Below are positions 54,741 through 64,000 of a DNA stretch of 64,000 nucleotides, in pieces (within the stretch, counting starts at the first letter, position 1; each line of letters begins with the position of its first letter). The DNA is from Hexactinellida sp. DTS-2022 (lineage: Eukaryota > Porifera > Hexactinellida): contig JAPNXP010000010.1 in NCBI GenBank assembly GCA_028753945.1, positions 1,181,042-1,245,041 on the forward strand. The letters are read 5' to 3'. The notes under the pieces are model-generated. The model was not told where the DNA came from, ran no database searches, and saw only the letters and a list, made by a program, of their open reading frames with translations. The position numbers and the translations under genes are program-made.

Positions 54741-54927
54741 CAGGGGTGGATCTAGCCACTCAAATTTGGGGGGGTGCAAATTTTGGATGAGTTTTTTTCA
54801 TTAAATATTCTCGGCCAAGTGTTCAACAAAATAGGACTAAAATTCAAAATAGAATGAAATTTTCTAATAGGATAAAATTTTGGGGGGGTGCGCACCCCCC
54901 CGCACTCCCCTTCTAGATCCACCCCTG
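54741..54927. mobile_element. hAT-like MITE, CAGGGGTGGATCTAGC family
   Basis: Tips CAGGGGTGGATCTAGCC and TTCTAGATCCACCCCTG, with G- and C-runs inside. Flanks CGTAATAT / CGAATATT are only a partial match. 187 bases. Confidence 0.75.
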
Positions 54928-55084
54928 CGAATATTGAATTCCTATACCAGACTGAAAATATGTGCGCTCTTGTATCAATTAACCACAGAAGATTAAGAGC
55001 TGACCAAGCTTAATTTATTCAATACATATACTAGTGTTAAACCGACACCAATTTATTAATCGATTTCAATGCATTCTATATAAT
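54928..55084. other. Spacer before the second S array
   Basis: No gene or repeat recognised. Confidence 0.3.
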
Positions 55085-55400
55085 TACTGTGCCGACTATA
55101 CTATAGTATAGTGGCCCAGTATTGGTCTTAGTGCTTTGGTTAGTTGTTATTAATATTATTACTGTGCCGACTATACTATAGTATAGTGACCCAGTTCTAA
55201 TCTTACTGCCTTGGTTATTACTGTGCCGACTATACTATAGTATAGTGGCCCAGTTCTAATCTTAGTGCTTTGGTATATTATTACTGTGCCGACTATACTA
55301 TAGTATAGTGGCCCAGTTCTAATCTTACTGCCTTGGTTATTATTACTGTGCCGACTATACTATAGTATAGTGGCCCAGTTCTAATCTTACTGCCTTGGAA
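55085..55400. repeat. S tandem array (second)
   Basis: Five units of about 59-68 bases with CTGTGCCGACTATACTATAG and TATAGTGGCCCAGT, spacers TTCTAATCTTACTGCCTTGG or AGTGCTTTGG. It is more uniform than the array at 12968 and again directly precedes a G body. Confidence 0.9.
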
Positions 55401-56625
55401 ATTATTATTATTATTATTATTATCCTTCCGTACCCTCTCCACAGAACAGAGTTTTATTAATTAACTAAGAGCCCAAATTTTCAGGATATTTGTCTCATGG
55501 GTTACAGATGTGCACCTGGGGTCAGGATTTTTGATTACATTTTTTTGGCCACATTTTTGCACCTGTTTAATGCTAGAAAAAGAACAATAAATAGTCCGCG
55601 AATAAATAATTTATATGCATTCGATAGATAATTAAATTCTACACCTTTTCACAGTGCACGAATTTTTAAATTGGGTTTCGTTAGTGCCAGAATAGAGTTG
55701 CAAATTTCCTTTGTTTACTAACACTTCAGTTCAATTGAAAGTGTTAAATCTAATTCTATTGTTTCAACTCGCTATTATTATATTGATTCAACTTGTGAGA
55801 TCGAGTAGGCTTCTATTTTCCAATTGAAAACTAAGATTATATATTTCATAACAATGACAGATTATGTGATTATATTTCCTTCTGCAACAATACTCTTGCA
55901 CTGTTAATATACTGACGTAATTAATTATAATTAATTCCGTCAGTATATGACTTATATAGATGCTTCCAATTTGTTTATTAGGGGTTATCGAGTGTGCGAA
56001 ATTGAAATTTGATAGACAAATTAATTAATTAAGTATTTATGTCAAAATAATTTAACTTGATAATTGTAAGTTGACATTGAAATTGGTGTTAAATTATAAA
56101 TAATATTAATAATTATTTATACTAATTAATTAAATATCATGAATATCAGAGATCATAGAAGATACAAACTTTCAATTTATCAATTGGTCCTTATGGCACG
56201 TGCCACCTATACAAGTGGGTCATGACACCTTAAGGTGATGATGAGACATCGTTAAAAAAATGTATTTTGACAATTTTGTTAATTCGATATTTAAAATGGG
56301 TTGGTTGGTGTTGGGTGATGGCCCAACACTCACATAAAAAATGCTGAGTCATCAGCAATTTTATTCTACTCAAACTTGAATATCTCTAACATGAAGTGAA
56401 CTAAATGGAAATTCCACCACTCTAAGGGTCGATGCCTTCTGAAACACCTTTTTGAAATAATTTAACACCTTCATAGTGATGATGACATGGCGAAAAAAAA
56501 ATCCAAAATTGCAACCTGTGCCGACAGCATGTTCCTTTGGAGGCACTATCAATAAACCACCACCAAAATATAGTGCCACCAAAGGAACATGCGTCGGCAC
56601 AGGCTGCAATTTTGGATTTTGTTTT
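55401..56625. repeat. Macrosatellite body G plus hairpin (5)
   Basis: Alpha-type start CCTTCCGTACCCTCTCCACAG at about 55424, body to 56495, hairpin 56495-56625 with right arm GCGTCGGCACAGGCTGC. This is the one locus where S array, body and hairpin are all complete in order. Confidence 0.87.
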
Positions 56626-57034
56626 GATTCATAATCTTATATCATTCTTAAAGAAGTATTAGAAGAGTTATTGAATGGCGCCTGTTATTGTATTACTATA
56701 CACTTAATAATGCGGAATACTATAGTCATCAAATACAATGAAATATTTTATGTTTTGAGGGCGCAAGTTGGTACGTCTTTGAGGTTGAAATTATTTTTGA
56801 AAATTCGAACATTTATATTGAAGTAATTTACTATCAGTACCATATTTCCTAAAGTATTTAATATTTTAGGATTAAATTTGCAGGGAATATACACAACATA
56901 TAGACCTCCCGAAATAAGCAATAAAATCTAATTAATGATTATTAATTATATTTCTCTGAAGGTGGGGGTCGAGCCATAAATACTTGTTCAAATTAAGTTA
57001 TATCGTCTTTTTATTGTTGAATTCGAGTTCGGAG
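56626..57034. other. No gene seen
   Basis: AT-rich DNA after the hairpin. No match to other parts of the window was noticed. Confidence 0.3.
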
Positions 57035-57217
57035 TAAAATTTCCGATAATTTGATATATCACATGACCATATTTGGAAGATTTTTTCCATAGCAACGCTG
57101 ACTCCTCTTTCGACTCCATCAGCTACCTGAGTAGAATTATACACATACTGGCCCTGTAAAACGTGATACAATTATTCATTTTTTTACAATTATTCATTTT
57201 TCATACAATTATTCATT

Positions 57218-57357
57218 TTTTTGATAAAAGCACCCAAATTTGTACACAAGTACTTTGATGTAGTGCGAACATTTTTGGATATTGAGGCAATTAAAAGAGT
57301 GTCCATATCGGCCATGACAGCTCGTCAAATTTAACACGTCCGATAGTGTTCGCCGGA
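57218..57357 (-). repeat. Dispersed repeat R2, copy c
   Basis: TTTGATAAAAGCACCCAAAT to CCGATAGTGTTCGCCGGA, inverted relative to 18565-18707. It is preceded by three TACAATTATTCATTTTT units (57166-57220). Confidence 0.75.
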
Positions 57358-57395
57358 CTTGTTTCCCATAAAAACTTGTTCAAATTAAGCAAGGT

Positions 57396-58010
57396 TGAAA
57401 CCGCTCGAACCGAATATCAGTATTCATGAATAGTTGCCCTACCGAATACTGATACTGATATTCGGTTGCTTCAACCGAATACTGATAATGATAATATTTG
57501 GTTACGTCAACCAAATACTAATACTGATGATATACGGTTGGTAGAACGAATATGAATACCGATAACCTTTGGTTGCCCTAACCCAGTGATCGGCAACCAG
57601 TGGGCCGCGACCCAATTGTGGGCCGCGAGGCTATTTTGTATGGGGCTATGGGCCATCATGAAACTTCTGACATGTTTAATATTGTGGGCCGTAAAACAAA
57701 AACACTACTCATGTAAATTAAATCTGGGCCACATGACATTTTGTTCTTGTAAAGTGGGCCACCGAGAAACCAAGTTGCCGACCACTGCCCTAACCGAATA
57801 AGAATACACGTGATTAGAATATTCGGATGGAAAAACTAATATGAATACTGATCATATTCGCTCGGGAGACCGAATACCGAATAATGATATTCTGTCGGGC
57901 AACCGAATACCGAATAATGATATTCGGTCGGGCAACCGAATACCGAATAATGATATCAGGTTGGCAACCGAATATCAACTATTCGCGGATAATATTCTGT
58001 TCAACCCATA
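57396..58010. repeat. CCGAATA tandem repeat, copy 2
   Basis: Same start as 34796 (GGTTGAAACCGCTCGAACCG). The right part (57860-57980) is a cleaner tandem of ACCGAATAATGATATTCGGT with CGGGCAA spacers. The unit is itself partly palindromic. Interrupted by 57584-57787. Confidence 0.8.
57584..57787. mobile_element. hAT-like MITE, CAGTGATCGGCAACC family
   Basis: Tips CAGTGATCGGCAACCAGTGG and AAGTTGCCGACCACTG, with the exact 8-base duplication CCCTAACC (57576-57583, 57788-57795). The related tandem repeat at about 34940-34960 preserves the empty site. 204 bases; GGGCC words recur inside. Confidence 0.9.
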
Positions 58011-58163
58011 GACTACTTTAATTAAGGACTGTAGGCTGCCAGCTCGGGTCCTGGAACTTGGGTCCATTGTGTACTTATTGATATCTCGTAATCCGCTAAT
58101 GCTAGACACAGGAAATGTATTATTGTCGTATAGGAAGTCATATTTTGGGAGACCATTGGTCAT

Positions 58164-58348
58164 ATTGCCTTATCTCAAATATCTGTGGAATGTGAGTTTT
58201 GCGGTTTTCACACCTTTTCAATATTTGGTAATATTCTCAAATTCTCGACTTCAGTTAGAGTTAGACATAAGAAATGCATTATTGTCGTATAGGAAGTCAT
58301 ATGCAAGGAAGATATTGACATTATTGACTATCACTAATCTCTCTATTA
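58164..58348. repeat. Diverged internal duplication
   Basis: GCATTATTGTCGTATAGGAAG near 58280 repeats a stretch at 58107-58135 inside the P remnant, so the remnant extends here as a duplicated, diverged piece. Confidence 0.5.
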
Positions 58349-59059
58349 CAGGGGTCGGCAACCCTAGGCAAGTGGCACGCGAAGTATTTCTCCACGGCAC
58401 GCTAAGTGATTTTACTCAAACTCTTCCTTGTCGACGATTTTCAGTTTTCTCTGTTTTTGCCAACCTAACACATAAGTTTTAACTCCAATAAAGTGTTATT
58501 ACTTGTCATTAAATACATAAGAGATAGAACTGTCATAGAAATTTTGGTCCACTTGGAAAATTGGTACGGATCGACAAAGATTATCATAGATAAATGGTCA
58601 CAACCTGAGATTTTTTGTCCCACCATGGGATGGAATTAGTAATAAGTTGAAAATAAAGTGAAGAACTGTTTTAACGAGATTTAAGCGCGTACGACTGGAA
58701 AAGAACTTATTATCCGGGTTGGAGGGTCCGTCATGAGAGGAAGAAAGTACCAGGACAAATATCCTCTGCAGAACTGGTGCTAGAACCATTTTCCATGGAA
58801 TATTGTTCCTAAGACCATTTCCCATGGAATCTAGGTCTTCGGACCTATTATTTCTGGGAAATTTGCTCCGAGTGCCCATTATTCCATGGAAAATGATCCT
58901 ATGACCAAAATTCAATGAAATACTGGTCCCATCGTGGGACGAAATATTTCAGGCCTGGACCATTTTCCATCGAATATTGGCCCACAGAACCAAATTTTAC
59001 CGGTAAAATTGGTACGGGGACTATTTTGGGGACAAATTTTCCAGTGACAGAACTATTAG
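58349..59059. mobile_element. hAT-like element A, copy 3, right end missing
   Basis: Starts CAGGGGTCGGCAACCCTAGG and matches copy 2 almost base for base until ACAGAACTATTAG, where element B begins. The remaining ~85 bases of A and its right tip are not found after B, so the copy is truncated. Confidence 0.9.
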
Positions 59060-61070
59060 CAGGGCCGGATTAACAGAGGTGGAGGCCCTGGGGCAACCAG
59101 TGTTGTGGAGGCCCCTAACCAGGGACGTTGCCAGGATTTTCATATAGGGGGGCATAGAAATTGTCAGGGGAGCCAAACATTATATTGGTGTTAGATCTAG
59201 CAGTTGACGTTACCAAAAACTAGGCGATAAAGATGAAGCTTTCTAGTTAAAAGTCCTGCAAAGTATGAAAAGTAGCCTACAAAAATCAATACATTAACAA
59301 TAATTTTGCAACCCCAGCATATACTACAGCTTAACTACTTGCTATAATGACAGTAAAAGTCAATTTTGACAGGTAACAGGTCTAAAGTAAAACTGTAAAA
59401 GGTGTATTGGGTTTGTAAAACAGTTGATTAGAAGTTAGAACAAAAGTTGCCAAAATAACTAGGAATAACCTACAAGGCGTATCTAGATTACTAACAGTCC
59501 ATTCCTGTCGTACAGGGGTTCAACCATTTTCGATTTTTTGTACAGGCGTACAGGGATGTAATAAATTTGTAAATGGATTACTAGCTTGGATAAATTATTT
59601 ATTGTTTGTCGAATAATAGATAAAAAATGTCTAACCCTAACCGTAGACTGCCGGGCTGATATTCCGGAAAATAGTATTCACTGCAGTTCTTTGTATTTTA
59701 TATTTAGAAAATAGTAATTTGAAATCTAGCATGAGCACATTAATATACAATCATGACACAATTTTTGAAAAGATTTCATCAATGATTTTGACAAAAAGTG
59801 ATGACACATACTTTTTCTTCAAATCTATATAACCCCCTCACCATATAAGTAATCCTTTGTTTCTAAACATTTACAAATACGACTATATTCTATGTTGTCA
59901 GATTTCAAATTATGAACAATTGTGCCTCTGTTAACGAAAGTTACGAAATTTTATAAAATCAACAAATTTGTCTTTGATGAACCATGGATTACGAAAAAAT
60001 ACAGATATTTGAGTTATATCTATCACAATACTCTATTTGCCTATACCAAATATCCTAAATTGTTAATATTTAGTCTAATAACTTCTTACGGGTATTTCCA
60101 CGCTGTAATTTCAACATTTCGAACATACGAAAGTAAATTGGCAGGCAAGTGGAGCAGTACACGATTATGCTACGTCATCATAACAATTTCTGAAATTTTT
60201 GATTTTTTGATTAAAATCGAAAGAGAGTACAAAACAATGTCTAAATACGAATTTTCACTAAATTTGAATATTTTGATCAACCTGTTTTCCACCTGACACA
60301 ACGTGTATCAGTTAGGCAGTCTACAGCTAAATGTATGATTTTGTTTTGTGTAAATTAATACCCTATTCAAGCGTACAGCGATTCTCTGTACAAACTATAT
60401 ATTTCACTAGCGCGCTTCGCTTGCTAGGTCGCTTCGCGACAGAACACAACCACACACCAACCGCTTCGCGGTTGGTGTGTGGTATATATACTCCTAATAT
60501 TGATTATACACCCACCCTTGTGTTTTAATAGTATAGATTATTATCTGCGATCCTAAGTGATTATTTTGATTTATGTCAAACTTAATAAGAATAAATAACA
60601 TGTTCGTATGTATATCTTGACACACATAATAAAATGTTTTTGGGTCAGTGTAATTCGTTTCAATAAGGTGTAGATTTACATCTTACACGAGCGAGCGAAG
60701 CGAGCGAGAAAAAAAATTTGAGGTGTCTAGGGATCTTGACCAATGTACAGGGGAAAATTGGAGCCTCCTACAGGCAGATGACTCAAATGGATTGGAAAGT
60801 GTGAACTCATTAAATTGAATTCAATAGCATCAATGAATTAGAGGAATAAAATAGTTCAATATATTACCAGAAGAGCATTGCCCTGGGGCGAGGATTTCTA
60901 CCGGGGGGGGCATTTTCCCCCTATGTCCCCCGTGGTGACGTCCCTGCCCCTAACTCCTTCCACTACAATTGTCCAGTGAAAAATGAAGTACAACCTTGGT
61001 GGTGGAGGCCCTTTGGTGGTGGAGGCCCCGGGGCAGTTGCCCCGGTTGCCCATGGGTTAATCCGGCCCTG
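59060..61070. mobile_element. hAT-like element B, copy 2 (2011 bases), carrying element C
   Basis: Inverted copy of 35898-37908, identical in length. Left tip CAGGGCCGGATTAACAGAGG, right tip GGGTTAATCCGGCCCTG. Element C is 59120-60946, with its CCCCTAAC duplication preserved on both sides. The mini-Helitron and the 124-codon frame are inside. The flanks (AACTATTAG and ATTGAGGC) do not match, so this copy has no target duplication. Confidence 0.9.
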
Positions 61071-61224
61071 ATTGAGGCGTACATTAGGAAATTATGTTAG
61101 ATATGGATTTTACTAATACAGATTTATCGAGATTAGTTGAATTCATTTTGATTATTATTGTTCCGCTCTTTATATTAGTATTTTATTTAGCAGTGACTTA
61201 GACTGGTTTACTTGAATACGAGGC

Positions 61225-63771
61225 ATGCCAAAACATTGTGCAGCGTATAATTGTCGGGGCAATTATATAGGAGAGCCTTATACTCCAGTTGTTAGTTTTC
61301 CTACTGATCACATTGAACCGAATAGGTGGATTGAGGCAATGCCAAATAACCCTAGGAGTCTCAAGGATCGAAGAGAAATCTTTGTGTGTGCATCACATTT
61401 TGAATGTGAATGGGTCACTGTAAAAGGTAGAAAACGGCCAATTGGACCTCCTACCTATTTTAAAGGAATAGCCAAATCTTGTAAGAAACAATCCTTGACG
61501 TATCCCAGACCAACAAAGAAGGCTACCTCCGAGGTACGTAATCAATTACAAGAGGAATATCTGAAAAAAATGGATAAGATTGTTAGTTTTTCAACATTTA
61601 CGGAGGAGGTTAAAGAACGCTATACATCATTCAGTTTCAAAAACCAATGCAGAAAGTTGACAATGTTTAAGTTGGATGACCTAGGAAGAAATGTGACACA
61701 ATTTATCTACTTCAAGGAAGTGCAATCCCATTTTGGATTCCTGCACTTGGTGGAGGTAGAGAAGGATGGCTTCGCAATACCCAAAAGTTATTTCAATCTA
61801 GACAAAAATAGCCTCCTTCATAGATGGTCTCAAGTTGATGAAATACTTTATACTGTGGTCCGTGGACAACTATCAAGTGTCTAATGCTAATCATCTGGAA
61901 AAAGCTATGAATGAGTTAAAAAAATTACCCCAGAAGTGCAAGAATGCCCACATTTTCAGTTCCTAGAGGTACAACTCGATTACCTCTTGACACCCTCCAA
62001 TATAATCAATTACACAAAGTATTTACTTATTCTCGCGGGAGAACTCTGTATCTCTCCAGCAGCATACAGGATGTTACGAAATACAAGAGCAATTATCCTT
62101 CCAAGGGAGAGATTAGTTCGAGATTTTATGTCCCGCAGCTTTCAGAACAACGAACTGCAGCGTTTGTTTAAAGACCTCAAACCAGAGCAACGTTTTGTGA
62201 ACATTCTGTTCGATGAAATAAAGCTAATTAAAACAACTCGAATCAGTGCAGGTCATATAATTGGCCATGCCAATAATGCACCAAGTGAACAAGCTACCTC
62301 GGCCTTTGTACTGAAGTTGTTTGCCATCAAGGTGGGCCGCGTTTAATATTTGCTATCCATCCAGAGAAGAACATAAATTCGGTAGAGCTCCGTAAAATTT
62401 TGTTGGAAATTATGGAAGTTATGAAAAAGAGTGGTGTGCTGCCAATCTCCTTCATTTGTGATAATTGCCCGCTAAATCATGTGGTGTATCATTTACTTGG
62501 AGGCCCAGGGAGAGTGGTAATGGGTACATCGAAGTATTTCTTATGTATGATTTCGTCCACATCATGAAGAATTTACGAAACAATTTGCTAACAGAGAAAC
62601 TTCAGGAGTTATCATTCATGGAGGACGGTACGGAATATTTGACACGCTGGAAAGATATTCAAGCACTTTATGAAGAGGACAGAAATAGCTCACTACGTCT
62701 CACAAAGCTTACACATACCTCAGTTTTTCCTAAACCTCTCCAACGACAGAGCGTACCACTCGTCTGTCAAGTTTTTCACGAGAAGACTATTACATCATTC
62801 AAGGCTCTGAAAAACACAATAAATCCCCAGGAAGGGACCTACGTATAGGGTTCATTACGTTGGTCACTAATTGGTTTAAAATGATGAATGTCAAAGATAA
62901 ATTTGGGGCTATCAATCTACGGCGGTGTTTCTTAACCTTTTTAAACTTTCGCACCCCTTCAGCTTTCAAATTCAACTTCCGCACCCCTTCAGCTTTCAAA
63001 TTCAACTTCCGCACCCCTTTAGCTTTCAAAATCAACTCTCGCACCCCCTGGTAAACGTGATATCGTTGATTTACTATAAACAGAACTTGTACTCTTTTCC
63101 CGCACCCCCCAGAATCGTACCTCGCACCCCCAGGGGGTGCGTGCACCCCCGGTTGAGAACCACTAATCTACGGGATCCGTTCAGAGCTCCTTGGACACTC
63201 AACTGTGAGAACTTTAAGAAGCTGTTGGCAATGTGCGATGTGATTGGTTCATGTCGGTGGGAAGGTGGAAAAATGAGGCAAAAAAAATTGACAAAATTCA
63301 CTGCTGATGCTTTCATAGTAACAACAAAGTCCAGCATTTCAGCCGCCACGTATCTCTTAGCTCATCACCACTTCAAATTGTCATTCCTGCAGTTTTCTCT
63401 CAGGATCCTCTAGAAAAGTTTTTCGGGCAAGCCAGGCAGCGACACGGTGGTAACTTTTACATTGATGTAGGAGATGTTATCTCTGCAGGCAAGGTACAGC
63501 GTTTGCATCAGATGCTGAAATACAATGTCATTCCACAAGGTTGTGGGAGTGGAAATGCTCATATTGTATTTGTACTGCACCTATCACATTGCAAGATATA
63601 GATCTGATGCAGGAGACTTGTATCGGAGACACACAGCTACTCCTTGATTCTACTGACGCTTTGAAACATAAAGTAGTCTTAATTGCAGGATTTTTAGCGG
63701 ATTACGAGATATCAATAAGTACACAATGGACCCAAGTTCCAGGACCCGAGCTGGCAGCCTACAGTCCTTAA
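61225..63771 (+). pseudogene. P-element transposase, third copy, interrupted
   Basis: The frame from 61225 starts MPKHCAAYNCRGNYIGEP, a THAP-type C-x4-C start, with CASHFECEW about 60 residues on; it stays open for 219 codons. 61936-62346 carries the N-terminal transposase region (LFDEIKLIKTTRISAGHIIG). 62465-62848 has FLMYDFVHIMKNLRNNLL, the conserved D-x-VH-KN-RN stretch. A 243-base hAT breaks it at 62923. After that the C-terminal part reads EKFFGQARQRHGGNFYIDVG (about 63412-63471). Two or more frameshifts (near 61890 and 62345) and the insertion disable it. It differs clearly from the copy at 2165 and the one at 20386, so these are separate P lineages. Confidence 0.85.
62923..63165. mobile_element. 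hAT-like MITE inside the P transposase
   Basis: CGGTGTTTCTTAACCTTTTT at the left, GGTTGAGAACCACTA at the right, exact 8-base duplication ATCTACGG (62915-62922, 63166-63173). A 33-base unit (TTCGCACCCCTTCAGCTTTC) is repeated three times near the left. 243 bases. Confidence 0.9.
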
Positions 63772-64000
63772 TTAAAGTCCTTAATTAAAAATTATTCGAT
63801 ATTTATGGTAATCACGGTGAATCTCGAATAATTTTATCAAATCACGTTTTACAGGGTCGGTATGTGTCTAATCATACTCAGGTAGCTGATTGGAGTCGAA
63901 AGAGGGGTCACTCGATCGGGTAAGGACACAATTGGAGAATGGAATTTTTGACACATTCCTGGTACATTCCAGCGTTGCTATGGAAAAATTATTCCAAATA
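63772..64000 (+). repeat. 3' end region of the third P element
   Basis: AATTAAAGTCCTTAATTAAA and CAGGTAGCTGATTGGAGTCG are matched inverted at 58000-58025 and 57105-57130. The window stops before a terminal inverted repeat can be identified. Confidence 0.55.

Larger units (their letters stand above)
57035..58163 (-). pseudogene. P-element 3' remnant, minus strand, heavily invaded
   Basis: 57060-57175 and 58009-58163 match, inverted, the 3' end of the P element that ends this window (about 63670-63790 and 63845-64000). Shared words are GACTCCATCAGCTACCTGAG and TTCCAGGACCCGAGCTGGCA read on the other strand. Between the two pieces sit repeat R2 (57218-57357) and the CCGAATA satellite (57396-58010). 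Only a tail of the transposase frame remains. Confidence 0.65.

Noticed and set aside
62925..63413. 162-codon frame with repeated HPFSFQIQLP phrase
   Set aside because: It starts inside the 243-base hAT and its tandem 33-base unit, then runs into broken P-transposase sequence.

Overview
This is an AT-rich, very transposon-dense piece of nuclear DNA from an animal. Four intact protein genes match animal families: a TRPM-type cation channel (8356-11478, +), a PLXDC/TEM7-like plexin-domain membrane protein (31263-32426, -), TMEM147 (45142-45819, +) and a Rab32/Rab38/Rab29-like small GTPase (46616-47230, +). All four read as a single coding exon, so the lineage looks intron-poor, or introns lie only upstream of the start codons. 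Canonical GT-AG splicing does exist, because a transposon-derived pseudogene at 18025-18740 has a readable 245-base intron. I cannot name the phylum from the sequence.

Layout. 1-8.3 kb: small hAT, pogo and PIF/Harbinger-like elements around a decayed P element (1993-5440), ending in a nested hAT pair about 100 bases before the TRPM start. 8.3-11.5 kb: TRPM. 11.7-17 kb: a foldback element with minisatellite arms, the first macrosatellite units (S array, body, hairpin) and a 1.66 kb palindrome. 17-24.6 kb: a pogo MITE, an integrase-like pseudogene, a second decayed P element on the minus strand, dispersed family F, and nested pogo/hAT elements. 24.6-30.9 kb: the endonuclease half of a LINE, pogo and hAT elements, and a second palindrome. 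31.3-32.4 kb: PLXDC-like gene.

33-39.3 kb: nested elements, including a five-layer stack (hAT A containing hAT B containing hAT C containing a D-like element containing a mini-Helitron). 39.5-45 kb: a broken Ty3/gypsy polyprotein on the minus strand, with other elements where the integrase core should be. 45.1-47.3 kb: the TMEM147 and Rab genes, the cleanest host-gene island. 47.4-57 kb: repeats and a macrosatellite whose units end in a near-perfect hairpin. 57-64 kb: P-element remnants on both strands, a second copy of the B/C composite, and a third P-element transposase split by a small hAT.

The host genes show no operon-like relationship. The transposable elements dominate. Many boundaries are set by terminal inverted repeats (TIRs) plus exact 8-base (hAT), TA (pogo/Tc1-like) or 3-base (Harbinger-like) target-site duplications (TSDs), and in three cases by a related undisturbed copy of the target. 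No CRISPR array, rRNA or recognisable tRNA was seen. No single undescribed system stands out. The best candidates are the hairpin-ended macrosatellite with its S arrays, the GTTGCAGTGTA-tipped palindromes, and the mobile composite B/C element.
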